A stretch of DNA of 64,000 nucleotides from JABJAG01 sp038137215 (lineage in GTDB: Bacteria; Pseudomonadota; Alphaproteobacteria; UBA6615): assembly GCA_038137215.1 (NCBI GenBank), contig JAYQBG010000006.1:51968-115967 (forward strand), read 5' to 3'. Every line of letters starts with the position of its first letter. Position 1 is the first letter of the stretch. The translations under genes and the position numbers were made by a program. This document shows, one piece after another, positions 34,482 to 42,985 of this stretch. The notes under the pieces are model-generated. The model was not told the DNA's origin, searched no databases, and was given only the letters and a program-made list of their open reading frames with translations.

Positions 34482-36827
34482 ATGCGTGAATATGGCATCG
34501 GCCAGTCGGTGCCCCGTGTCGAAGACCAGCGGCTGCTGACCGGTCAGGGCAACTATACCGACGATCGAAAGGTGCCCGGTGCCGCCACCATGGCGGTGCT
34601 GCGCTCGCCCCATGCTGCCGCCCGGATCACCGCCATGGACACCAGCGCGGCACAATCTATGCCGGGTGTGATCGCGGTGCTGACAGCCGAGGATCTGAAG
34701 GCTGACGGCATCGGCGGGCTTTCGGTGACCGTCAAGCGTCAGCAGCGCGACGGTTCGCCCATGGTCGAGCCACCCTATCCGCTGCTGGCCGATGGCGAGG
34801 TCCATCTGGTGGGACAGGCCGTTGCCGCCGTTATCGCCGAGACCTCTGCCCAGGCCGTCGATGCCACGGAGGCGATCTCGGTCGATTACGACATCCAGGA
34901 CGTCATCACCGAGACCGGCCGGGCGCGCGAACCGGGCAGGGCACAGGTCTGGGACAATGTCGCGGACAATGAGAGTTTCGTGTTTTCCCTTGGCGACAAG
35001 GACGCCACCAGCGCGGCGATCGCGTCCGCTGCCCATGTCACCGAGCTCGACTTCACCATCAGCCGGGTCGCAACCAACACCATGGAAGTGCGTGCGGCCA
35101 TCGGCTTCTACGATCCGCTTGAAGAACGCTACACGCTTTATGCCGGGGTCCAGTCACCCCACCGGATGCGTTCGGACCTCGCCAAGAACGTGTTCGGGAT
35201 TCCCGAAGGCAAGCTGCGGGTGATCTCCCCCGATATGGGCGGTGGCTTCGGAATGCGGGGCAGCACCTTTGCCGAACACGGGCTTGTCCTCTGGGCCGCG
35301 AAGCGCACCGGACGCCCGGTTCGCTTCACCGCCACCCGCAGCGAAGCACTCGCCAGCGACTACCATGCCCGCGACAACGTATCGAAAACGACCCTCGCGC
35401 TGGACGAGAACGGTAAGTTTCTCGCCTTCCGGATATCGACCGACGCGGCGATGGGCGGCTTTCTGAGCAATGCCGGCCCCCATTCACCCACCAACAATCT
35501 GGGCGGTCTGTCGGGGGTCTATACAACGCCTCATGTGCATGCCGAAGCGCGCGGGGTCTATACCCATACGAGCCCCACGGCGACCTATCGGGGCGCAGGA
35601 CGGCCGGAAGCCTCCTATGCCATCGAACGGACCATCGACCTGGCCGCCCACGAACTTGGCATCGACCCGGTCGAACTCCGCCGGCGCAATATGATCCCGC
35701 CCTCGGCCTTGCCCTACGACACCGGCTTCGTCTTCACCTATGACAGTGGCGAGTTCGAGGCCTGTCTCGACCGCGCGATCGCCGCTGCCGACCGGGATGG
35801 CTTCGAGGCCCGTCGGGCCGAGGCCGCCGAACGCGGCAAGCTGCGCGGCATGGGCGTGGCGAGCGTTATCGAGATCGCCGGTGGCCCGCTGCCCATCCCC
35901 AACGAGGAAAGCGCATCGGTCCGGTTCGACACCGATGGCGGCGTTTCCGTCCTGATGGGCACCCATTCCCACGGCCAGGGCCACGAGACCGCCTTCGCGC
36001 AGATCGCCTCTGAGAAACTGGGTGTGCCGTTCGATTCGATCCGGGTGCAGTACGGCGACACCGACCTGGTGCATCACGGCAAGGGCACTTTCGGGTCCCG
36101 CTCGATCAGCGTCGGCGGTGCGGCCCTGCTGCGGGCCTCGGAGAAGATCATCGACCGTGCCCGCAAGATCGCCGCGCATCTGCTGGAAGCTGCGGATGAA
36201 GACATCACCTTCGAGGACGGCGTGTTCACCGTGCAGGGTACCGACCGGGAGATCACGTTGATCGATGTGGCCCGGGCCTCCTATCAGGCCGCCAAGATGC
36301 CGCGCGAGCTGGAGATCGGGCTGTCGGAAAGCGCCATCATTCTGCCGCCGGGGCCCACCTATCCGAATGGCTGTCATGTCGCCGAGGTCGAGATCGACCC
36401 CGAGACCGGCACCACCGAACTGATCCGCTACACGGTGGTGGACGATGTCGGTGTCGCCCTGAACCCGATGATGGTGAAGGGCCAGGTCCATGGCGGCGTG
36501 GTCCAGGGTGCCGGACAGGCGTTGCTCGAAGAGATTGTCTATGATCCCGACAGCGGACAGCTTCTCACCGGCTCGTTCATGGACTATGCCATGCCCCGGG
36601 CCGACAACTTTCCGTCCTTCGATGTGATCGAGCACAACGTCCCGTCGAAGAACAATCCCATGGGCCTGAAGGGCGCCGGCGAGGCCGGTACCGTCGGCGC
36701 ATTGCCATCGGTGATGAACGCCGTTTGCGATGCGCTGCGGCCCCTGGGGATCACGCATATCGACATGCCCGCCACGCCCGAACGGGTCTGGCAGGCGATT
36801 CAGAAAGCAACCCAAACCACGATGTAA
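34482..36827 (+). CDS. Xanthine dehydrogenase-family molybdopterin-binding large subunit, orphan
   Basis: A 781-residue molybdenum hydroxylase large subunit. It starts GIGQSVPRVEDQRLLTG, then YTDD, the standard N-terminus of CoxL/XdhB-type subunits. The fold continues with GGGFGMRGS, ATYRGAGRPEASY (the AYRGAG type, not the CODH-type Cys loop) and GTHSHGQGHETAFAQI, and ends with KGAGEAGTVGALPSV, whose Glu is the likely catalytic base. Partners normally needed are a 2Fe-2S subunit and an FAD subunit, and neither is in the window. It may use partners encoded elsewhere. Likely hydroxylates an aromatic or heterocyclic carbon. Starts 62 bp after tctA. Confidence 0.9.
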   Translation: MREYGIGQSVPRVEDQRLLTGQGNYTDDRKVPGAATMAVLRSPHAAARITAMDTSAAQSMPGVIAVLTAEDLKADGIGGLSVTVKRQQRDGSPMVEPPYPLLADGEVHLVGQAVAAVIAETSAQAVDATEAISVDYDIQDVITETGRAREPGRAQVWDNVADNESFVFSLGDKDATSAAIASAAHVTELDFTISRVATNTMEVRAAIGFYDPLEERYTLYAGVQSPHRMRSDLAKNVFGIPEGKLRVISPDMGGGFGMRGSTFAEHGLVLWAAKRTGRPVRFTATRSEALASDYHARDNVSKTTLALDENGKFLAFRISTDAAMGGFLSNAGPHSPTNNLGGLSGVYTTPHVHAEARGVYTHTSPTATYRGAGRPEASYAIERTIDLAAHELGIDPVELRRRNMIPPSALPYDTGFVFTYDSGEFEACLDRAIAAADRDGFEARRAEAAERGKLRGMGVASVIEIAGGPLPIPNEESASVRFDTDGGVSVLMGTHSHGQGHETAFAQIASEKLGVPFDSIRVQYGDTDLVHHGKGTFGSRSISVGGAALLRASEKIIDRARKIAAHLLEAADEDITFEDGVFTVQGTDREITLIDVARASYQAAKMPRELEIGLSESAIILPPGPTYPNGCHVAEVEIDPETGTTELIRYTVVDDVGVALNPMMVKGQVHGGVVQGAGQALLEEIVYDPDSGQLLTGSFMDYAMPRADNFPSFDVIEHNVPSKNNPMGLKGAGEAGTVGALPSVMNAVCDALRPLGITHIDMPATPERVWQAIQKATQTTM

Positions 36828-36869
36828 ACGGCCACGCGGCCGGACAGGTATCCACCCGAGGAGATAAAA

Positions 36870-38081
36870 ATGGCGAACGCGGAAATTCACAACATGACCC
36901 TGTTGTCACAGGACACACTGGTCGGCTTTGGCGGCATGGGCGAAGGCATGGCCATGCAGGTCGCGCCGGACGGTCGCCGGATCATGTGGCTGGCCCATGA
37001 ATCGGCACCCAAAAACTTCACCGGCGTCGATGTCACCGACCCGCGCAAGCCGAAGGTCATCGTACAAACCGATCTGCCGGTGATGGAAATGCGCTCCAAC
37101 TCCCTGGAGGTCACCGGCGACATCATGGCCGTCGCCTATCAGACCCCCGGTGTGAACATGGAAAAGGTGGGTGTCGAGCTCTTCGATCTTTCGACCCCGG
37201 AAGATCCGAAATCGATCTCCTTCTTCGACTGCTCGGGGCCCCATTCGCGCGGCGTTCATCAGCTCTGGTTTGCCGATGGCGAGTATGTGCACTTCGCGGG
37301 CGGCTCGGACGATTTTGTGCCGACCAATCCCAAGGACGATCAGTTCTATCGCTGCATCGATGTGCGCAACCCGTCCAAGCCGAGCGAGGTCGGTCGCTGG
37401 TGGTATCCCGGCACCCGTGAAGGCGACAACGTGCCGCCGCCCCCGCGCCACCCGGATATCGATTCCGGCTTCCGTGCCCACAACACGAACGTGTACCCGC
37501 AACGGCCCGACCGCATGTATCTCGGCTATCTGGACGGCGGCACCTTCATCATGGACATCTCCGACAAGTCCAACCCGCAGGTTGTCGGCGAGTGGAACCC
37601 GCATCCGCCCTATCCGGGCTTTGCCCATACGGTGCTGCCCCTGTTCAGCAAGGACATCCTGATTGTCACCGATGAAAGCATCAAGGACGACGCCATGGAC
37701 TGGCCGAAGCTGGCCTGGGTCGTGGATGCCCGCAAGGAAGACAACATGGTGCCCATCGCCACCCTGCCGATGCCGCCGCTCGACGACTTCCGCAATCGCG
37801 GCGGCCGGTTTGGCGCACACAATCTGCACGAAAACCGTCCGGGCCCGTCCTTCCAGTCGGATGACCTGATCTTCGGCACCTTCTTCAATGGCGGTGTCCG
37901 TGTTTTCGACCTGAAGGACCCGCTGCAGCCCAAGGAAGTCGCCTACTTCGTGCCGCCCAAGCCGGACAATTCCCCGGTTGCGACGGCGCAGATCAACGAC
38001 GTCTATGTGGATGAAAACCGGATCGTCTATTGCGTCGACCGGCACGCAGGCGGGCTCTACTGCCTCGAGCTCAACATCTAG
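36870..38081 (+). CDS. LVIVD-repeat beta-propeller-like protein
   Basis: A 403-residue protein without a signal peptide. Repeated units of the form GVDVTDPRKPKVI, LFDLSTPEDPKSI, CIDVRNPSKPSEV, IMDISDKSNPQVV and VFDLKDPLQPKEV mark five or more blades of an LVIVD beta-propeller. Family members are found in extracellular or cytoplasmic settings and have no agreed enzymatic role. GGAG before the ATG supports the start. It follows the molybdenum hydroxylase by 42 bp and is the last gene of the cluster; its stop lies 3 bp from a convergent gene. A structural or binding role in the catabolic pathway is the most I can say. Confidence 0.75.
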   Translation: MANAEIHNMTLLSQDTLVGFGGMGEGMAMQVAPDGRRIMWLAHESAPKNFTGVDVTDPRKPKVIVQTDLPVMEMRSNSLEVTGDIMAVAYQTPGVNMEKVGVELFDLSTPEDPKSISFFDCSGPHSRGVHQLWFADGEYVHFAGGSDDFVPTNPKDDQFYRCIDVRNPSKPSEVGRWWYPGTREGDNVPPPPRHPDIDSGFRAHNTNVYPQRPDRMYLGYLDGGTFIMDISDKSNPQVVGEWNPHPPYPGFAHTVLPLFSKDILIVTDESIKDDAMDWPKLAWVVDARKEDNMVPIATLPMPPLDDFRNRGGRFGAHNLHENRPGPSFQSDDLIFGTFFNGGVRVFDLKDPLQPKEVAYFVPPKPDNSPVATAQINDVYVDENRIVYCVDRHAGGLYCLELNI

Positions 38082-38084
38082 GGC

Positions 38085-38681
38085 TCAGCCGCGTAGCCCC
38101 GACAGGGCGCTGCGCACAAACGGATGCCGGGGTGCGGCGACGTCCTGCCAGTAATGCGCGACGTCGCCGCCCAACCCGGCCAGAAAGTCTTCGGGCGGCG
38201 CACCGAGCAACGCGTCATCACAAACAACACTGTCCAGGGCATCAATTTCCGGTGCGCCTTCGAAGCAGATGGCGAGCGGTCCGCTGTCGCGCCACAGCAG
38301 AACCGGAATCTCCTGCATCGCACCGTTCCATTCGAAGCGGGCGTTGGAAAGCGGCCGATACGCGGTGTAGCACCAGGCGCGGTGTGCGGTTGCCGGGTCA
38401 AGGCCCGCAACCGGAAGCAGCGATTCGGCATGCCGGTCAGCCTGAACCGGAAGCGCGTCGAAGTAACGGCCCATCCAGCGCCGCAGGCGTGTGTCGAATA
38501 CCGGGCACAGGCTGAGATGCAGGGATTTGAGAAAATCCAGACACACATCCGGATCGGACACGCTGGCCGGTTCGGGCGCGCGAAACAACGGATAGGGTGC
38601 GCTGTTCAAACGCAGCGCACGCCCGGGCTCCACCGCAATGGTGTTGCTGCCGTCATAGGTAATTGTTACGGGCTGATTCAT
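38085..38681 (-). CDS. Hypothetical protein (198 residues)
   Basis: I do not recognise this protein. It has no signal peptide or membrane segment. It is acidic and rich in Trp, Pro and Leu; CYTAYRPLSNARFEWNG and EIPVLLWRDSGPLAIC may be beta strands, and the C-terminus contains HYWQDVAAPRHPFV. The gene is convergent with the LVIVD gene and divergent from the binding protein gene at 38750. Codon usage is like its neighbours and the frame is unbroken for 198 codons from an ATG, so it is probably a real gene. Confidence 0.6.
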   Translation of the reverse strand: MNQPVTITYDGSNTIAVEPGRALRLNSAPYPLFRAPEPASVSDPDVCLDFLKSLHLSLCPVFDTRLRRWMGRYFDALPVQADRHAESLLPVAGLDPATAHRAWCYTAYRPLSNARFEWNGAMQEIPVLLWRDSGPLAICFEGAPEIDALDSVVCDDALLGAPPEDFLAGLGGDVAHYWQDVAAPRHPFVRSALSGLRG

Positions 38682-38749
38682 TTCGGGCTCAACAAAACGC
38701 TTTTCGATCCGGATCGCAAACCCGATGATACCCGAATGAAAGGATCGTC

Positions 38750-39676
38750 ATGCACAAGTTGATCATCAATACCTTTCCCGGAGCCATCAATCTGCCGCTC
38801 TGGGTCGGCGAACAACAGGGCCTGTTCGCCGCACGGGGCATCGAAACCGAACTGGTGATGACCCCCAATTCCATCGAACAGCTGACCGGACTGGCCGCCG
38901 GCCGCTTCGATATCATCATGACGGCGATCGACAACATTATCGCCTATCGCGAAAAGCAGGGCGAGGTCACCGCCGAGGGCGACACGGAGCTGTTTGCCTT
39001 CATGGGATCGGACGACGCCTTCCTGCGGCTCGTCGTCCAGCCGGACATCCAGAGCTTCGAGGATCTGCGCGGCGAAATCCTGACCGTCGATGCCATGACA
39101 ACCGGCTTTGCCTTCGTGCTTCGCCGGATGCTGGCTCTCAACGGCATCAGCGAGGACGAGATCGAGTGGATGTCCACCGGCGGCGTGCTACAGCGCTGGC
39201 AGGCCATGATGGAACACCCGGAACAGAAGGGCACATTGCAGGTCACGCCGTTCGAGGTGATGGGAGCTTCGAAGGGGCACCATATTCTCGCCCGCGCGCG
39301 CGACGTTCTCGACAGTTACCAGGGCCTGGTCGGAGGTGCGCGGATCGCCTGGGCACAGGAAAACGCCGAAACCCTGGCCGGATTCATTGCGGCCTATCTC
39401 GAGGCTGTAGCGTGGTGCTTCCAGGCAGAGAACCGCGAGAGATCCCTCGACCTGATCACGGCCGAGATGCCCCAGATGTCGCGGGAGGTCGCCAACGCTG
39501 CCTGCGAGGTCTTCCTCGATCCTGAAACCGGGTTTCAGCGGGATGGGAGCTTCGATATGCCGGGCATTCAAACCGTGCTCGATCTGCGGCGGACATTCGG
39601 CCCGGCCCCCGACGACCTGCACGACCCCGCGCACTACATCGACACGACCTATCTGGAGATGGCGAAGGGGCGTTAA
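38750..39676 (+). CDS. SsuA/THI5-like (NMT1) substrate-binding domain protein without signal peptide
   Basis: A 308-residue protein of the periplasmic binding protein fold. FPGAINLPLWVGEQQGLFAARGIETELV is the NMT1/THI5-like N-terminal lobe, and LAAGRFDIIMTAIDN and VDAMTTGFAFVLRRML are usual ligand-site regions. No signal peptide is present upstream of the first strand, and no cognate permease or ATPase gene is nearby. It could be cytoplasmic, as some pyrimidine- or menaquinone-related members are, or the real start could differ. The ATG at 38750 follows AAAGGATCGTC. It begins 68 bp from the divergent hypothetical gene. Confidence 0.75.
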   Translation: MHKLIINTFPGAINLPLWVGEQQGLFAARGIETELVMTPNSIEQLTGLAAGRFDIIMTAIDNIIAYREKQGEVTAEGDTELFAFMGSDDAFLRLVVQPDIQSFEDLRGEILTVDAMTTGFAFVLRRMLALNGISEDEIEWMSTGGVLQRWQAMMEHPEQKGTLQVTPFEVMGASKGHHILARARDVLDSYQGLVGGARIAWAQENAETLAGFIAAYLEAVAWCFQAENRERSLDLITAEMPQMSREVANAACEVFLDPETGFQRDGSFDMPGIQTVLDLRRTFGPAPDDLHDPAHYIDTTYLEMAKGR

Positions 39677-39797
39677 TGCGCGATCTCGTTCGGCGGAAGC
39701 GGAGCTGAAACTATTACATCCATTCCCTGCTTCGTTGTTCCCGTGAAGTCAGGAACCCATAAACACAGGTGGATGCCTTATTGAAGCACGGTGATAA

Positions 39798-39827
39798 TGG
39801 ACGCCCGCCTTCGCGGGCATGACGGGA
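39798..39827. repeat. Palindromic intergenic repeat with GCCCGC-CTTC-GCGGGC core
   Basis: A 6 bp stem and 4-base loop (GCCCGCCTTCGCGGGC at 39803-39818) flanked by TGGA and ATGACGGG. The reverse complement reads CCCGTCATGCCCGCGAAGG and onward, a repeat sequence type I recognise as common between genes in many alphaproteobacteria. It lies between the binding protein gene and the DoxX gene. Confidence 0.65.
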
Positions 39828-39843
39828 TGGGGTGATCGTCGCG

Positions 39844-40221
39844 TTAGCGCGCGATCAGCAGAACCAGCGCGCCCACGATTGCCACATTCGACAATAGAAA
39901 CGACAGGTGCAGATGACGGCGCAGAGGGTCGTCCATGGTCCAGAACCGATGAAAGATCGCGGTTGCCAGGGCCGTAAAGACGATCAGGATCAGCGCGCCA
40001 ACCTGCGTGTACCAGTCGAGCGCCAGCATCACGCTGCCCACGGCCTGTAGGGCAAACCCCGCCCACAGGGTCACATAGGGCATCGGTACATTCATGGCCG
40101 CCATGCGGTCGGCATGCTGTTTGACCTTGGTGGTCGCATTGACCGCCAGGGTGACGACAAACAGGCTCGCGACCAGAAGCTGGCCGACCGTCTCGAGAAG
40201 AGTGTGATCCTGATAGAACAT
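39844..40221 (-). CDS. DoxX-like four-helix membrane protein
   Basis: A 125-residue membrane protein. Four hydrophobic segments follow one another: LLVASLFVVTLAVNA, VTLWAGFALQAVGSVMLAL, VGALILIVFTALATAIF and LSNVAIVGALVLLIA, with FHRFWTMDDPLRRHLH in the loop between helices 3 and 4. This layout and the FHxFW motif match the DoxX/TQO small subunit-like family. ATG 40221 is chosen because longer frames run into the upstream flavoenzyme gene. The two genes are 5 bp apart and probably cotranscribed. Its role here is unknown. Confidence 0.8.
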   Translation of the reverse strand: MFYQDHTLLETVGQLLVASLFVVTLAVNATTKVKQHADRMAAMNVPMPYVTLWAGFALQAVGSVMLALDWYTQVGALILIVFTALATAIFHRFWTMDDPLRRHLHLSFLLSNVAIVGALVLLIAR

Positions 40222-40226
40222 GATGG

Positions 40227-41414
40227 TCAGATCAGCCGCGCTTCGGGTTCGAGCCCCAGAGCAATCCGGCCAAAGGTGGTCCCGGCAATATCCCAGTTGA
40301 GCGCCAGGTGACCGCTCATGGCGTGGATATCGCAGAATTTCCGCTGCGCGACGTGGTCGAGAAACACCCCCTGTCCCCCGACCGCCGTGAACAGCCGGTC
40401 CACCGCCTGACGGCACAGCCGGACCACATAGGCGTGGTCGCGGCGATTGCGGGCGCGTTCATTCATGTCGAGCTCAAGGCCCGCCTCCATGGCGGCCATG
40501 ACTTCGCCCGTATCGCGCATCAGCAAAAGACGCGCACTGTCGATCTCGGCGGCGGATTCGACGATGTGCAATTGCAGGCTCTGAAATTCGGCAATCGGCA
40601 CACCGCGTGTGGCACGCCCCTGCATTTTATCCGTGACCAGCGCCAGCAGGCTCTCCGCAATCCCCAAAGACGGCGTCACCAGCAGAAACGGCACGCAGGG
40701 CGGGTGCGGCAGCCGATACAGGGCCGGTCCTTCCATCTGATTGCGCCCGCGCCCGCCTGCAGCCGCGAGGCGTCCGGGCAGGGTCCGGTATGCAGGCACA
40801 AACGCGTTCTCCACAGATACGTTCTTGCTGCCCGTGCCGGCCAGTCCCATCACGCGCCAGTTGTCCTCAATCGTCACCTCGGACCGGGGAACCAGGCAGT
40901 AGTTCGGTTCCGGTCGGCCGTTTTCTCCGCTGGGCAACAAGGTGACCAGAATCAGCCAGGCGGCATGATCGCAGCCACTGGCCCAGCCCCACTGACCGGT
41001 CAGTTCCCAGCCACCCTCGACGGGTCGTGCCTGACCCGACGGCGTGAACCCGGCCGAAACCATCGCATCGAGATCGTCGCCCCAGACATCCTCCGCCGCG
41101 GCGGACCCGAACATGCCCACGAGAATCTGGTGATCGGTATAGACACCGGTGACCCAGCCGGTGGACGCGCAGGCGCCCGAGAGCGTGGCCACGATGTCAC
41201 AGGCTTCATCGAGCGGGGTTTCAAAACCGCCAAACCGGGTCGGCTGACAAATACGATGCAGACCTGCTGCCTTCAGATCGGCAATGGTCGCATCGGGCAA
41301 CCGGCGCAGCGCCTCTGTTTCTTCCGCGCGGGCCGCAAGCCGGGGGCCCAGATCCTGCGCGCGCGCGACCGGGTCCGGTTTCGGTGCAATTGTATCCGGG
41401 ACGAGCTCAGACAT
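40227..41414 (-). CDS. Acyl-CoA dehydrogenase-fold flavin monooxygenase (group D, HsaA/HpaB-like)
   Basis: A 395-residue protein of the acyl-CoA dehydrogenase fold used by two-component flavin monooxygenases. The N-terminal helical part has GLHRICQPTRFGGFETPLDEACDIV and CASTGWVTGVYTDHQI. The beta domain has WELTGQWGWASGCDHAAW and NWRVMGLAGTGSKNVSVENAFVP, typical of hydroxylases acting on phenols rather than CoA esters. The C-terminus has RLFTAVGGQGVFL. The start at 41414 (MSELVPD) avoids a longer frame that overlaps the divergent cupin promoter. A reductase partner is not seen nearby. Followed by DoxX 5 bp later. Confidence 0.8.
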   Translation of the reverse strand: MSELVPDTIAPKPDPVARAQDLGPRLAARAEETEALRRLPDATIADLKAAGLHRICQPTRFGGFETPLDEACDIVATLSGACASTGWVTGVYTDHQILVGMFGSAAAEDVWGDDLDAMVSAGFTPSGQARPVEGGWELTGQWGWASGCDHAAWLILVTLLPSGENGRPEPNYCLVPRSEVTIEDNWRVMGLAGTGSKNVSVENAFVPAYRTLPGRLAAAGGRGRNQMEGPALYRLPHPPCVPFLLVTPSLGIAESLLALVTDKMQGRATRGVPIAEFQSLQLHIVESAAEIDSARLLLMRDTGEVMAAMEAGLELDMNERARNRRDHAYVVRLCRQAVDRLFTAVGGQGVFLDHVAQRKFCDIHAMSGHLALNWDIAGTTFGRIALGLEPEARLI

Positions 41415-41506
41415 CACAGCAGTGAACGGCGGGAGCCCGGCGCGGTCAAGTCCATTGGAGGGCGTCTCCGCATGGACTAGACTTGCAGCCCAGGGGAGAA
41501 TCGCGG

Positions 41507-42421
41507 ATGGACGGATCGACACCGCAATCGAAGGGCACCGATGTGTTCGCCGCACGGGCGCGCTACTACAGCCCGGCCAATATCTTTAAGGTGGAGCGCC
41601 CGCCGATCCCGCAGCACGCCTTCGTCGCCGAGCGCGACCAGGCCCTGGACCCCGAGACACCGACCGGCTGGATTGCCCTCGATATCGGCCGGCAGATCGG
41701 CCTCGATGAAGCGGCCACCACGCCATTGATGCTCGCACGCTACGCCCGGATCGCCGCCGGCGAGACCCTGTCCGGTGCGTTCCGCGCGAGCGGCGAATTC
41801 TATTATGTGATCGCGGGCGAGGGCCGTGCCGCCAAGGCCGGTGAAACCTTCGCCTGGCAAACCGGCGACGTGTTTTCGCTGCCCGGCGGCGGCGAAACCC
41901 GGCTGACCGCCGGATCGGCAGATGCCGTGCTGCTACAGGTTACCAACGAACCGGAACTGGCCTTTCACGGCCTCGATGCTCCGACACCCGGCAAAGCGCC
42001 GACCCAGGCCGTCCGCTATCCCATGGCCGAAATCCGGGCGCAGATGGATGCGGTGCGGGATGAACAATCCTCCGATCCCGACCGGTCGGGCCGGGCCCTG
42101 CACCTGACCAGCGAGCGCAACGGCAACGCCGATGCCGCCCACCCGTCAATCAAGCTGGCGATGAACACCCTCGATCCCCACAGCGTGCAGCGTCCCCATC
42201 GCCACAATTCGGTCGCGCTGACCCTGCCGATTCAGGTCGAGCGGGTGCATTCCGTGATCGAGGGCGAGCGTCTGGACTGGCACCAGTACGCGCTGATGAT
42301 CACCCCGCCCGCCGAACTGCACGAACATCGCAACGAGGGCGACACGCCCATGCTGTCCCTGGTGATCCAGGATGGCGGCTTGTACTTCCGCTGCCGCACC
42401 ATCGGCTTCAGCTTCGACTAA
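41507..42421 (+). CDS. Bicupin protein (gentisate dioxygenase-like)
   Basis: A 304-residue protein with two cupin domains. The first has ARIAAGETLSGAFRASGEFYYVIAGEGRA and FAWQTGDVFSLPGG; the second has LDPHSVQRPHRHNSVALTLPI and TPPAELHEHRNEG. The second domain holds the HxH and later His typical of an iron site, while the first lacks His in its motif 1, as in gentisate 1,2-dioxygenase-like proteins. ATG 41507 is preferred over TTG 41483 because AGGGGAGA sits just upstream. It is divergent from the flavin monooxygenase, so the pair may share an aromatic hydroxylation and ring-opening route. Confidence 0.75.
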   Translation: MDGSTPQSKGTDVFAARARYYSPANIFKVERPPIPQHAFVAERDQALDPETPTGWIALDIGRQIGLDEAATTPLMLARYARIAAGETLSGAFRASGEFYYVIAGEGRAAKAGETFAWQTGDVFSLPGGGETRLTAGSADAVLLQVTNEPELAFHGLDAPTPGKAPTQAVRYPMAEIRAQMDAVRDEQSSDPDRSGRALHLTSERNGNADAAHPSIKLAMNTLDPHSVQRPHRHNSVALTLPIQVERVHSVIEGERLDWHQYALMITPPAELHEHRNEGDTPMLSLVIQDGGLYFRCRTIGFSFD

Positions 42422-42441
42422 CCCCGGACAAGGCCCCAACC

Positions 42442-42978
42442 ATGTCGTTCTCCATGTATCAGATCTCAGTGCCTGTTTTTCAGCAGATGCTGACCAATCT
42501 CGACTATGTCCTGCAACAGGGCGCTACTTTTGCCAAAGAGAAAGGCCTCGACTAGGCAGACCTGATGGAGCGCCGTCTCGCGCCCGATATGTTTACGTTC
42601 GGGCAGCAGATCGTGCGGGCCTGCGAGCACTCCGCGGGCGCCACCGCGCGGCTGGCAGGAATCGCACCCCCGGATCTGCCGCCAGAACCCGATGACGGGA
42701 TCATGCGCGCGCGGACTCGGATCGCAACATCGCTTGAATTCCTTTCTGGTATCACACCCGCACAGCTCGAAGGTAACCCGGAACGTCCGATCACGGTGAC
42801 GGTACGGCTGGGCGAAGTGTCCTGGCCCGCCAGCGACTACCTGCTGCACTTCGCCAAGGGGCATTTCTACTTTCACGTGACGACGGCCTACGACATCTTG
42901 CGCGCCGAAGGCGTCGATGTCGGAAAGATCGACTATCTGGGCGCCATCCTGAAGGACAAGTTCCAGGGCCAGCGCTGA
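42442..42978 (+). pseudogene. DUF1993 family protein interrupted by an in-frame TAG
   Basis: From ATG 42442 the frame reads MSFSMYQISVPVFQQML through the family N-terminus, hits TAG at codon 38 (42553-42555, context GLD-stop-ADLMERRL), then continues without further stops. The rest includes RRLAPDMFTFGQQIV, the DUF1993 motif YLLHFAKGHFYFHVTTAYDILR and GKIDYLGA. The total would be about 178 residues, the normal length. DUF1993 proteins are DinB-like helical bundles of unknown role. The single stop is the only defect. Starts 20 bp after the bicupin gene and ends 7 bp before the convergent hydrolase. Confidence 0.8.
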
Positions 42979-42985
42979 GCACCGT

